A stretch of DNA of 64,000 bases from Amborella trichopoda. Its lineage: Eukaryota > Streptophyta > Magnoliopsida > Amborellales > Amborellaceae. Of the stretch, positions 22,127 to 35,400 are shown in pieces. Made by a program: the position numbers and the translations under genes. The stretch is taken from positions 916,641 to 980,640 of the forward strand of contig NW_006495273.1 in assembly GCF_000471905.2 (NCBI RefSeq), in the 5' to 3' direction. The notes beneath the pieces were generated by a model. The model did no database searches. It worked only from the letters and a program-made list of their open reading frames with translations, and was not told where the DNA came from. Within the stretch, counting starts at the first letter, position 1. Every line of letters starts with the position of its first letter.

Positions 22127-23385
22127 AGTGGTTTTGTGGCCTTTTTTCAGTGTTATCCTTCTAATTTTTTTTTCTTTATTTATTTTCAAATGCCATTTTA
22201 CGTTTTCATAATTAGGAGGCTATTAAAGGGTTGATTGGGTGTTTAATGCTGCATTGAGATATCCTAATATAGGGTTAAGGTAAATTTAGAAGTTTTTCAA
22301 GTGGTTAGCCCAATTAGGGTGGTTCGGCCTATTCAGGCGGGCTGCCCTAATGGTCTAGGCTAAGTAGGAAGATTTTGCTAATAGGCTTTAGGTTAATTAA
22401 AAGGGGCACTAATGATAAGGGGTTATTAGGTATTTTTAGAAAGTGTTTGTGGTGTATGGAGCATAAGATTATGGTGGGCTACGGACTAGTTAGGTGACTG
22501 TGATCCCTGGCTGGGTTTTAGTTAGAATTGATGCACTTTAGTAATTAAAATGATGATCTCAGCAGTAAAGTCGGTCTTGGAGAGGTGACTAGGTTTGGAT
22601 ACTACAATTTTAGGGTTTTGGGTGCCTGAAATTCCCTTAGCCAAAGTTGGTTTATAGAAAGGTTGTCATTTTATTTGGGAGACTTTTCTATATATCTCTA
22701 TTCACATATAATTTATGTATTTAGATACATACAACAAGTAAGGTGTCGACCCGATCCAGGTCCCAGTATAACAAAATTCTTTAAAGATTGATATGAGGAC
22801 AATTTGGTATTTGGAGGTCAAGGTCCTGGTACGGGCCCAGTATAACAAAATTCGTTAAGTATTGATATGAGGAAAATTTGTTATCACTAGGAGGTCAATG
22901 AACTTAGGATTGTGCACTACAGGCTCGACTAAACATCAAACATATATAATGAAAGGGGAGAGAACCTTTGATTTAATAAAGTAGAGATAATAGATGTAAA
23001 GAGAAAGTAGAGATAATAGAAGTAGAGATAATAGATATGATGGAGAGATCATAGAGACATCCGCCTAGCCATGAGAGAGGTGACAGCAGCTCCACCCCCT
23101 CATTGGTAGAGGGGAAGAGTGTGGCCCACATTCATCATAGAGAGAGAGAGTGTGTGTGTTCCACAAAGGCGTATTCTGTTGATCTTGGTGTCAAGTTATG
23201 TGCTTCTTGAAAGAGGATGATGTTTTAGGAATGACACTTAGTACTAGGTGGGTGGTCAGAGGGGATGGATTCATGGATTCATAACATGACATTTAGTAGT
23301 AAATTTCTACCAATGTCTCTCATAAACATTAAGAAAATGACCAGTTTTTTGTGCAGCCAAGCCCACATAGGTAGAAATACGGGCC
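22127..23385. other. Intergenic sequence with short local duplications
   Basis: No gene is seen. A block near 22765 ('cccagtataacaaaattc...attgatatgagga') recurs near 22839. 'gtagagataatagatgt' units repeat at 22981-23040. A GA tract lies near 23140. Confidence 0.5.
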
Positions 23386-23389
23386 TATT

Positions 23390-23650
23390 AATAAATCTAT
23401 TTTTGAGATAGATTTTTGGACTTACTTTTTTAGAACATGTAATTTCTAACATGGAAATCATGGATATGAAAAAAAAAAAAATTTAAAAACTAGAAATAAT
23501 AATTCTAGTAAAAAAACATTTGGACCGTTAGTTTCCATTGTTTTTAGATAGAACACCTACTTGCATCCATCTTTAAGATGGATGGTTTACACATTTTGGA
23601 CCGTGTATGTAGTCATGCAGTCCAGCCCGCATGAAACAATTGTCCTTAAG
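23390..23650 (+). repeat. Dispersed repeat, inverted partner of 60035-60300
   Basis: It shares, in reverse complement, 'agaacacctacttgcatcc', 'catccatctttaagatgga', 'gtagtcatgcagtccagccc' and 'acatgtaatttctaacatgg'-like text with 60035-60300. It is non-coding and the family is unknown. Confidence 0.65.
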
Positions 23651-24379
23651 AAAAAATTCCAAAGCTTTGGCTCTAAATTGAAAGGACTTGAAATGACCTA
23701 AATTGTCTGGACATAGAATGAAAAAAAAAACATATATAGAAAATAATTTTTTTATCAAAATACTCTTAAAAGTCTCAACTATTTAATATTTTATTTATGA
23801 GCTATGTTAAGGTGTTCATACTACAGAGCATTTTATAATGTACTCAACAAATTGTGGGAGTGATGTCACACCCATGCTAATGACAAAAAATCTTTATTAC
23901 TTAAAACAATACCCCATATACAAAACAATAATATATAAGTATCAAAAATTTGTTCAACACCGTTATAAAATACTCTATAGTTTGAACACCCTAACATAAC
24001 CCTTTAACCTTTTATTTATTTATCAAAATAAACTTAAAATATCAACTACTAGAACTCATGATAACAGGGAGTTTTATATGTGCAATCCTAGATACACATG
24101 TCCAAATGGTTCTCTTCAAAAAGTTCACCTTAGAGATGGATTCAGAATCCAAAACACATGGTAAGTCACTTTAGACGCCTTTTTGCTTTAGATTCATGGA
24201 TTTATAGTCCAAAATTTGTGAAGATCTAATGGTCAAAGAGTTAAAGTGAATAGTCCAAAATTTAAATTTTGAAAAAAAACCTTTAAGATATAAAATCTAT
24301 TTTTTTTTCATGTTCATAATCAAGGTTGAAATCATGGACCTATCAAATCTTAGATCCAAAATCAAATGGATTTATGAAA

Positions 24380-24761
24380 GGTGTGGTTTGTATAGAGCCG
24401 AGGCTCTAAACAATCAAAGTAAAATACACCTTCAAATAGTATCGAGAAATATAGTTTCAATACTAGAAATCATTGTGATAGCTTTAAAATATATTTTCGC
24501 CTTCAATTATAAAATGTAACGCTTCAAAAATTATGTAGATCGAACAGATATATAAAAATTTGAAAATTGACGGTCCAAAAATGCGTCACAAGATGAACTA
24601 TTTTTAAAACGAAATCCATTTTTTTCTCATGCCCATGCGTCTTGAAGTCTAGATGATCAATTTGAGGATATTTTGGCATCAAAACAACCTCTTTAAGTGA
24701 AAATTTTGAAGTGGGCTCTAATTTGATTGTTTAGAGCCTCGGCTTTATATAAACTTTTTCC
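24380..24761. mobile_element. Mutator-like MITE with 9-bp target duplication
   Basis: It is flanked by TTTATGAAA at 24371-24379 and 24762-24770. The terminal inverted repeats are about 40 bp: left 'ggtgtggtttgtatagagcc' then 'gaggctctaaacaatcaaa', and right is its reverse complement with a few changes. The element is 382 bp and has no gene. Several relatives lie elsewhere in the window (25010, 52360, 54457, 57829, 58545). Confidence 0.75.
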
Positions 24762-25009
24762 TTTATGAAAAGGACCTCATTTGAACAGGTGCACTTTGAC
24801 ACATCGAATCCTACCCCGGTATAATATGATGAACATCATTATGCCAACCATGACTCATGGTTATTTTGCTATAGCGAAAAAAATAAATAGGCTTAAGGTG
24901 TGGTCAAGACGGCCGGTGGCACAACATGAGTCTTGAGTTCTATTCCTACCATAAGTAAGGACTATTTTTGGATTATTACCTGAAAAAAAAAGAAAAAAAA
25001 AAATAGAAT

Positions 25010-25352
25010 TAAAGATGCAGCTAAAAACTCCATTGAAAAAGGTTGTTTTAATGTTGAAAAACCTTCTATTTGATCACCTCGACATCAAGGTGTATGAATA
25101 TGAAAGAAAGAAAAGATTTTGAATCACAAAAATAGTGCATATTGCAACACATTATTTAGACCGTCTATTTTCAAGATTTTGATATATTTATAGATCTACT
25201 TGATTTAACTATTTTTTGAATTTAAAATTTTATATTTAGATATAAAAATAGATTTTCAGATGATCCTAAAATTTTTTTACACCAAAACTACGTATTATGA
25301 TAAAAATTGGAGGTGCTCATTGTTTAAGGTTGCAACCTCATAGAAACGACAC
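25010..25352 (-). mobile_element. Mutator-like MITE relative, one end lost
   Basis: Internal words 'aaaaaggttgtttta', 'gatcacctcgacatcaaggt', 'ttttcaagattttgatat' and the end 'gtttaaggttgcaacctcat' match the family of 24380-24761, 52360-52690 and 54457-55605. The left terminus is not recognisable. Confidence 0.5.
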
Positions 25353-25660
25353 CCAAAACAAAAAGACGCATGCCTCTTTGGTCTTGAACTGTGGTCCAGT
25401 TAATGGATCGAGACGGTGACGGAGAAACATTGGACGTAAATTTCATTATTGAGTTAAATGGTGTACCCCACTCCCTCCATCACCGTCAGTAGTTTGTTCT
25501 CACGGTGATAAACTTATAGTTGCATCATACTTTAGCCCGCAAGAAACAATTTTCCCAATAATTATATATCCCTTTCGTTCGATACGCTCCATGTTTCGCC
25601 ATTTTAGATGAGAAAAAAATCTTACCCTCTCAATCCTTTGCAACTAAATCGAGAGCATAA

Positions 25661-27732
25661 ATGGTTTATGGTATCATCAATTCTTCGTCAATTCTATTGC
25701 CTAAGCCAGCAACAAGCTTTGCTATCAGATCAGAGCAATCCACTACTGCCACTGATGTATCCATGAACCCTACAAATTGTAGGCCCTCGCCTTCGAGACG
25801 CCGCGAATTCGTATTCATCGTTAACCCTAAAGGTCCCTTATCGCTTTTCTCTGATATATAAAATTTTTGTGATGTCTGTGTGTTTTGTTTTTTATGACAT
25901 GGATTAAGGGATATGAAGTTGTGATTTATTTATTTATTGAATTATTTGTGATTTTTGTAGGCGCCAATGGCCGCGCAGGCAAACAGTGGAAGAAAATATT
26001 GCCATATCTCAAGTCTCACTTGGGAGAAGAATACATTGTGAGTTATTTCGATGTTTATCTATTGATAATTAGGGATTTTATTGATTATTGGTTATTGTGC
26101 AAAGTTGGTTAAGTTAGAGGCATATGATATGCAGATTTCACAGTTATTTCATAATCACCATTGTAAGCTTGCATTGCACATTATCTAAGTTGGAATACCT
26201 ATATATGTACACTTGCTTGCATAACTAGTATACAGGTACAAACGTTCAAGTTACACACTTGTGTGCTTCTGTAAATGCAGATATCACACACGCACGCCAC
26301 ACATGCACCTAAAACATAATTTCCATTAGCTGGAAAATGAGGGATAAATTCCTTATATAAATGGTTAAATGCACACCAAAAAAGTACTGAAATTACCCCT
26401 ATAGAAATATGTGCATCCACATTTTTTTGGGAGTTCAGCAGTAGGAATCGAATGCAATCTTCCACTTCTAACCAATCAAGCCCAAGCCTGAGCCCGATTC
26501 CTATATAATCTTTTCTGCATAACCAAAATACTTTTGATGGTGTATAAGTATGACAGGCCGATATATGCAATACTCGCAATATGTAATGACAAACTACTTT
26601 TTAACTTGGGAAAACTCACCAAGTCAACCCCACTCTGCAACTTCCAAGTTCTATAAACTGGAAAGCTCAATTCACCGGAGTTTGTGTGTGTAAACTAAAT
26701 TCGTCTGTTGATGATGAGAACATCTACAAAATTGGGGTCAAACAATCCCCCTAAATAATTTTTTTTAGATTTTTTGGCTTGTGAGCTAATGCTCTACAAA
26801 TCAACTAAGGAGTCCACGCAATCCTCTCTCTCTCTCTCTCGCTCTCTATCTANNNNNNNNNNNNNNNNNNNNNNNNNNNNNNNNNNNNNNNNNNNNNNNN
26901 NNNNNNNNNNNNNNNNNNNNNNNNNNNNNNNNNNNNNNNNNNNNNNNNNNNNNNNNNNNNNNNNNNNNNNNNNNNNNNNNNNNNNNNNNNNNNNNNNNNN
27001 NNNNNNNNNNNNNNNNNNNNNNNNNNNNNNNNNNNNNNNNNNNNNNNNNNNNNNNNNNNNNNNNNNNNNNNNNNNNNNNNNNNNNNNNNNNNNNNNNNNN
27101 NNNNNNNNNNNNNNNNNNNNNNNNNNNNNNNNNNNNNNNNNNNNNNNNNNNNNNNNNNNNNNNNNNNNNNNNNNNNNNNNNNNNNNNNNNNNNNNNNNNN
27201 NNNNNNNNNNNNNNNNNNNNNNNNNNNNNNNNNNNNNNNNNNNNNNNNNNNNNNNNNNNNNNNNNNNNNNNNNNNNNNNNNNNNNNNNNNNNNNNNNNNN
27301 NNNNNNNNNNNNNNNNNNNNNNNNNNNNNNNNNNNNNNNNNNNNNNNNNNNNNNNNNNNNNNNNNNNNNNNNNNNNNNNNNNNNNNNNNNNNNNNNNNNN
27401 NNNNNNNNNNNNNNNNNNNNNNNNNNNNNNNNNNNNNNNNNNNNNNNNNNNNNNNNNNNNNNNNNNNNNNNNNNNNNNNNNNNNNNNNNNNNNNNNNNNN
27501 NNNNNNNNNNNNNNNNNNNNNNNNNNNNNNNNNNNNNNNNNNNNNNNNNNNNNNNNNNNNNNNNNNNNNNNNNNNNNNNNNNNNNNNNNNNNNNNNNNNN
27601 NNNNNNNNNNNNNNNNNNNNNNNNNNNNNNNNNNNNNNNNNNNNNNNNNNNNNNNNNNNNNNNNNNNNNNNTCTCTCTCTCTCTCGCTCTCTACTCTATC
27701 TATCTATATAGCACAATACATACACACATACA

Positions 27733-27777
<45 letters not shown>

Positions 27778-30700
27778 GCATGCATGTATGTATGTTTGTA
27801 TGTATGTATGTATGTATGTATGTATGTGTTTGTGTGTACACAAGCATGTGCATTTGTTGTTTTGTCATTTCCACTTTTTACAAGTTTCGAAAACTCGCTA
27901 AGTTTTTGCAAGTTACTGTTTAGAAAAGCAAGTTTACTTGGTTCTTGGCAATAACTGAGTCGGACGAGTTCTTCATGTTTATGGACACTGCTGTCAATCA
28001 TGTAGTTATACATAATGCTCTAACTTGTGCCTTCAAATTGGAGCTTCTATGTCAACAAGCTACTGTTTCTTACTAAATAGATGTCTTTCTGAGATTTATG
28101 ACTTTAGTGAACAAGTCTCTCACCAGCTTTGAGGAAGATACACAAGGCAAGATAATGACTCCATCTGCTAGTTTATCCAAGGAAAATCAATATTAATATG
28201 CTTGATACAATAATGAAATAAAATATTAGAAAATACCATTACAGGACATCTTAGATTCGGAAGGAAAGGAATCAATTACATGACTTACAGGTCATCATGA
28301 TATTTGTTTTTATTGTTTTGAAACATTTTGAATAAATGGGAAATAGAATTAGAGACCATCATCGTGGGGATTGGACTTCTTGTCTTGCAAATCATTATCT
28401 TGTGTATCTTCTCCATATTTACATCATTTATAGTGGTTGCACTTAAAACATTTGAAAAGAGGGGAAATGGTGAGTTTGAGTGGGAACTACACCCTTAAGA
28501 TGCTTCATGCTAGAGTGAACTTCTGATTGTTCTGAGAAGAACTCCTTGATAAGTTTCCTGAAAACCTGATAAAGTTGTTGTTTAAGCATCCAAACTCCGG
28601 GCGTGTTTATTTTAGTATACAAACTTGGGCTGTAGTTTAAATTGCTCCCTCCCTTATTTTTTTCTCAAGCCACTCTCTGAACAACCCACTGATAGGAAAT
28701 TCAGATAATTATGCCAATGCGTCTAAACATCCTCCATAGAAAAAGATATTGGTAACCTGATGATATGATATATGGAATCCTATGATGCACGGAGATCTAG
28801 AAATGGGTGTGCACTTCTGATGGATACTTCAAAATCATGTGTAAAAAATTAAAAGCAAAAACCCTGCATCATAGACGGAATGTCTTTGTTACGGAAACAA
28901 CAATTATTTAGTTGTTTGTGCCTTTATCCAATAGAGTGGGTCTTTTTGCTCCACTTTATACAGGTTACTCTTAACTCTTTATATCCAAACAATCATTTCT
29001 TGTATATCTATCCCATCCAAGTACTCCTTCGCATTGGACATCTTCTGTTGCAAACATATCATCTTATACATCATCCTCCTTTGCTAACTGACTCTATCTC
29101 TCCATTCTAGAAGTTATTATCATTGGAATTATCTTTACTTTGACATTCAAGCATTAGTGTAACAAAATATGAGCATATTGGAGTAAATAAGACCCTATTT
29201 GATAGAGCATAATTTCGAATATTCAGAAATTTGAAAATTAATGAAGGCTTTGCTAACTTTCCATATTTCTGGATTATGGATTATCCTAATATGTTTTTTA
29301 TTGTGTTTGATTGAATGACTACCTGTATTTCAGTATTTTTATAGGTTTTGATATTTTGAGTGTTTAGCTAATATGTTTTTTATTGTGTTTGATTGACTGA
29401 CTACTTGTATTTTAGTATTTTTATAGATTTGGATATTTTTGAGTTTTTAGCTGACAAAATTAGATGTCAATGATATTTTCCTATTAGGCATGTATTTCAT
29501 TCATAACTAGCTTGTACTCTTCTCTCTATCTCTCTGTCTGTCTCTCTCAGTTGAACATTGACATCATACATCAAAAGTAGACTTGCGTGCCAATAAGTTT
29601 AGCAAGCACAAATTCAATAGAACAGAGAAAGGTACATCATGGTAAAGTACGTAATGGTAAATGGATATATTAGTAATATTATATATAATAATTAATATAA
29701 TAATATTATAATATATAAATTCACTATATATGTTATAAAATGTAAATAATTATCGTTATAATATATAACTATACAATTATTATAATTATATATACTTATA
29801 TGATTATTACATATAATTAATGTAATATATGTTATTATTTGTTATGCATATATGTTAATCATTACAGCTCTAGGGTGTGAGGTCGGTTTTTTGTGTGACC
29901 TCAAGCCATTTTATAAAATATATCTTACTGCAAGTTTTTGGGGCTCGTGGCTCGCGTTCAATCTCCCAAAAATGTTAGTTCCACCTAGTTTGGTGGAAAT
30001 GACATTTCCACAAAAAGGGCTTAAAATGTGGAATCAGTCTCCATGCAGAAATGGAACTCCCGCCCTGGGAGAGCATCCAAGCAGCATTTATGGGCTGTTT
30101 CCATGGAAATGGGTATCTGGGAGACCCATTTTGGGGGAACCAACTGGGCCCTAAGCCTCTAACCCCCTATTTTCCACACAGTCTTCTCTCACTCTACATG
30201 CTCTACCCACAAATTCAAATCTTAAGACCTTTTTGAAGCTTGCCCATACCCAACTAATCAGAAAATTACGGTGTTATAAGCCATTGTGTTTTTTCGAGGC
30301 ATTTTATTGAACAAGGACTTAATCAAATGAGAGTCTACACGATTACTATACAAGTTCAGCTGAGAATTGTGAGAATTTGACTTTGGTTCACCCCATTGAG
30401 TATAATATGTGAGTGTGTAGCCTCACCTAATCTTAAGTCCTGCAATTCAATGCAATTTCATGGTGTAGTGGTCTGGTCAGGTTCAGGCTGTCTGAAACCA
30501 ATCTACTGTAGAACTCAAGAGCTCTTTTAGGCTATCTATTGCACATAAACCTACAAGAGTTTTTTATACGTTATATTTTTTGGCTCAGAGAGAGTTTCAA
30601 AGAGTTTTGTGCTTCATGTAACTGGCCTTTTTTGCATAGCCGGCCCAATTGGGTTGGGATTTGCTAGAGTTTTTCTTGGGTTTGCTCAGGCTGAGGGTTT

Positions 30701-32396
30701 GGCTTGAAATTCACAATCTGAGTTAAGGCATTTGATTGGAGTCTTGAATTCTTTCCTAAATTTTCTTGAGCTATTTTGGCCAACAAATTGCCCTCAATTT
30801 CAATAATTGGGTTAGAATTGATTTGAATCACTTTAGAAGTTTCCATCTGGGAATTTGTTTGAACAGTAACTGAAAAGGTTGTCAAATCCTGAAAACCAGG
30901 ACAAGTCAAACTACACAAGCTCAACATGGTCCTGTGGAACCCTTTTGAATCTAGAAAGAGAAACATGATCTGGCTAGAAATTCTAGAGAGGGACTTGATG
31001 GGTAGATTTGAAAGCGTATTCCTAGCCCAGGCCCAAGAGAAACAAAAAAAGAAAAGACTAAGTTAGCTTGTTTGGCCTTCTTGGGAAAATCTTCTCTTGA
31101 CCTCCCTCACCTAGATCGATATGTCTTCACTGATTTTAATACTTCAATAGTTTTTCATTGTATGAAATGTTAAATATTTCAAATGGAACATCAAAATCCT
31201 TTAGATTCAAAAATAAAACTTGGAACTTTCTTTCTTTCTGAATTTTAAGTATATAAACTAGCGCTACAATTTGTGTTACCATTTATTGAGAGTGAAAGTA
31301 TCGGGTCTGCATCATTTGACTCTATACACAAAGTAGCTTATAGGCTGACACCAAAGAAGGTGGTTGTGAGGCCTCAGTGCCTGGCCATCCTCCGACAATG
31401 GCTAATGGATTAAGATGGTGGTTCATACTTTCATCTCTCTTCTAGCTATGCAAAGTCAATTGCCAAGGTGGCTTGTACCATTAAAAGGAGTTTGATGGTT
31501 TTCCTCTGGCAGCAGCTTTGAGTATATTACTCATCAGTGTTTCAAAAAGCGGACCGCCCAGCAACTGGGCGACCGCTTAGGCGATCCAGGGGGCCTGAGC
31601 GCATTGCCCAGGCCTAGGCGCTAAAAAAAGGTAGAAAATAGTGGGCGCTGCCTAGGCGCCCAGGAACCTTAGGTGGCTGCCTAGGAATTGCGCCCTGCCC
31701 AGAGGTGGAAAAGCCACTTGGTAGGGGCATTTTGTGGTTTTTTTTTTGATACTAAGGGGCCAAAAAATGTGGGTTTAGGTTCATGTGAAACTAAAAACTC
31801 TTTAGAGGCCATTTTAGAGAGAGAAAAAACCCCCAAAAAACTAGTTTTTGGTGATTTCTTTAGGATCGAAGGGTTTCTCAAAGTTATGAGAAATCAGTGT
31901 TTCAAAAAGCGATAAGCGGCACCCAGGCGGCCATGGGGGTCCAAGCCCCCAGCTCCTAGGCGGGCGGCCAGAACCTGGGCAGCCCAATTGAAAAAAAAAA
32001 AACTGATGAGTGATGACTAATAATGATTAATCCATAAGAATTTTGATAATCCATAAGGCCATAATCCATAAGAATTTTGATAATCCATAAGACTATAATC
32101 CCAGTTAAAAAAAAGAAGATAGAAGTTGAGAAGAGAATTTTGATAATTCATAAGACCATAATCCATATTTTCATACAATGCTAAAACAATAAAACCATAC
32201 AAGCATACACTAATACTCTGATACACTGTAGACTGTACACACAAAAGTTAGATAGTAGAACTAGAAACTATAAAGTAGAAACTAAAAATAAGAAAAAGAA
32301 AATATACAGAAATTCAGAAAATATACAGTCTATGACACAATAGTCAACACTCAACATAACAGTCAACAGTCAACACCAAGAGTCTTCACTCTTCAG

Positions 32397-32428
<32 letters not shown>

Positions 32429-35400
32429 TTCATCATTAGAAGGAATAGGGTAAGCTTCACCATATGCATCAGAATTGAGGCCATCACTATCAGAGTCATC
32501 TCCCTCTTCAATATAACGCTCGTCTTCCTCAGTTTCTTCTGAATCTGCTTCTTCATCTTCCTCTTCTTCTACCTCCCTCTTGCTAGTATGTGCAGATGAG
32601 GCCCTAGGAGTCTTGGCTGCTCTACACTTTTCTATCTTTTTGTGCTTCCTTGAACTCAAATATTGTATAATTTCCTCCCTGGTAGCTTCAGGAACATTTT
32701 TACACCGGGCAATATCCCCCTTAATATCGGCAAGGTGTTTTTTAAACCGATAAATGCCCTCATTAGTATCCTTTCCACAATAATTATATTTAATATGATT
32801 TTTGTCATTTGGATTCGGGTTATAACAATACTTCCAACCCGGATCACCACTTCTAGAAGAACCTGGAGAAGATATTTCCACAGAACAAGCCTCAATTTCA
32901 TTATTTTTTGGTTCTTTTAAATTCAGAAGTTGTCTAATCTCATCCCGACTAGCTTCAGGAACTTTTTTACAAGAAGCAATATTCATTTTAATACTGACAA
33001 GATGTTTCTTGAATCGGTTAATACCCCCATGGGTATCTTTGTCACAAAAATTACACCTTAAACAATTTCTATCGTTTGGTTTTGGGTTATAACCTTACTT
33101 CCAACTCAGATCACTTCTTCTAAAAGTAACAGAAATAGACCTATTCAAATGACAAGGATTTGGTTCTTGTTTTTGTTTTACAGGACTCATATATTTCTTA
33201 ATCTCCTCTATGATAGCTTCAAGAACATTTTTATAAGGGGTAACATCCCTCTTAATACCGTCAAGATGTTTCTTAAACCGGTTTATACTCCATTTTGTAT
33301 CTTTTTCACAAAAATTGCAACTAATGCAATTTTTGTCATTTGGATTCGGGTTGTATCCATATTTCCAACCCGGCTCTACAGTTCGACTAGATCCTGAAGA
33401 AGACATCTCAAAATAAAACAAGCAATCTAAAAAATAAATTTTTTCACTTACTTTGATGGCTCGAACTCCAAACGCCCACTTCTGAGATGGTTTCTAGTGC
33501 TAAAATAATAAAAAACACTATCTAATAGGATTATAAAACTCCAAAACTAAATCAAATCTACTTAGGTGATGTTTGGATCCGTTTTTCGTAACTTTGAGAA
33601 ACACTTCGATCCAATGAAAATCACAAAATTTAGTTTTCTTGAGGTTGCTTTCTCTCTAAAATGGGTTATTGGGTGTTTAGGTTTCAAATGAATCTAAAAC
33701 CCATCCTTAAATCCCTTTATGTTTAAAAAAAAATCAATATGATCGCCTAGGCGGCCGCCCAAGGACTATCGCCCAGTTTGGTGGCCTAGGCTTGGGCGAT
33801 GTGTCCAGGCCTTCTGGACCACGCAGGCGCTGGGCGGTCCACTTTTTTGAACACTATGAGAAATTGATCAAAACACCCATTGATATTAGATTTAATTTGT
33901 GATGTTTTATAAATCTATTAGAGGGTTTTTTAAAAGATTTTGAGTCCTTAAAAGCATCTTTGAGGTGAAAGTTTGGACATTGAGCAATCAAAGTAAGTGA
34001 TTTTTTTTATTGCTTGTATAAGTTGTATTATTTTGAGATCTCTTCTTTGGGATCTAATAGGAGTGGTGATCCCGATTGGAAATATGGCTACAATCCAGAT
34101 CCTAATGATAAAAATTGCATAGGATGCAAGTTTTGTGATAAGGATACAAAAGGGGGCATAAACCGGTTCAAGAAACATCTTACCGGTATCAAGGGGGATG
34201 TTGCCCCATGTAAAAAGACTCTTGATGGCCCCTTTTGTAAGAATTACCAATTTTTTGAGTATGGTAAAAATGAAAAAAGATGAGAAATTGGCCTCCACAG
34301 TAGAGATTAGGTTTGGGGTTCGGGTCAGTTATGATGATGATGATGATGATAGTGATGAGGATGGGGAGAGATGTCAAGAGGCAGAACAATCCATTATTAG
34401 GGGGAAGGGAAAGGAGGTTGTAATTGCTTCTGGTTCTGAGAATAAGAAGCTTCGGATTAGAAGCCCTATGGATAATTTTTTGCCTTGGCCTGACCCTGAG
34501 GTTGCAGGAGAGAAAACAAAGAAGCAAACCACTGTTGAAAATATAATGACAAAGGAAGAGAGAGATAGAGCTGCTTTTTTTATTGCTACATGGTTTTATG
34601 AGCCGAGCATTCCATTCAATACCGCTCGCCTAAGCAGCTTCTATGCCTTGGTTGAGGCAATTGGCTAATTTGGGTCTGGGATGAAAACCCAACCCCATAT
34701 GAGCTTTTCAGAGCCTCTTTTGAAAAAAGTGGTGAGCGTCACGAAGGATGCTGTAGAAGTTAAGGAGGCATGGGCTCAGTATGGAGTTTCTATTATGAGT
34801 GATAGGAAGAGAAGAAGTCAGATAAATTTGCTTGTGAATTGCCTTTTAGGGACTGTTTTTTTTGAGGTCTATTGATGCATTTGATTATATCATGATGTTA
34901 AATTTGCTTGTGAATTGCTTTTTAGGGACTGTTTTTTTTTAGGTCTATTGATGCATTTGATTATATCATGATGCCCATTACATATTCTAAGTTGTAGAGA
35001 AGGGAATAAGGAGGTTGGGGAGCATCTTGTTGTACAGGTCGTCATAGACAATGCAGATTAAAAAATATGGACAATGCTATGGAGTGGTTGGTTGATGATG
35101 ATGAGGTCGAGGGGCATGAAGGATTGACATGAGACATGGTCATGGTCATGGATGCTTCAACAGCCGACCTCCAAGGGCCACTAGATCTTCTGCACAGAGG
35201 ACGAGGGGTGGAGGAAGAGGCATATTCAGAAGAGACGGAGGAGGACGACCAATATGTCGGGGAGGGTGACGACACCGATGCATATGATGCAAATGCAGCT
35301 GACCCTACTTTTTCTGATGATGAATAATGAATGATGATTAAACTTTGAACATTGATTGGAGATTCTTTTGAGTCTTCAAGTATTAGTTTCATTTTTGTTT

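Noticed and set aside
26774..27901. Long open frame of 375 codons
   Set aside because: It runs through the N gap and microsatellites; most of it is unknown sequence, and the rest is CT, TA and GTAT repeats.
32399..32430. (ATC)n run as a possible independent microsatellite
   Set aside because: It encodes the Asp run at the end of the BED-finger frame, so it was kept as part of that gene remnant.
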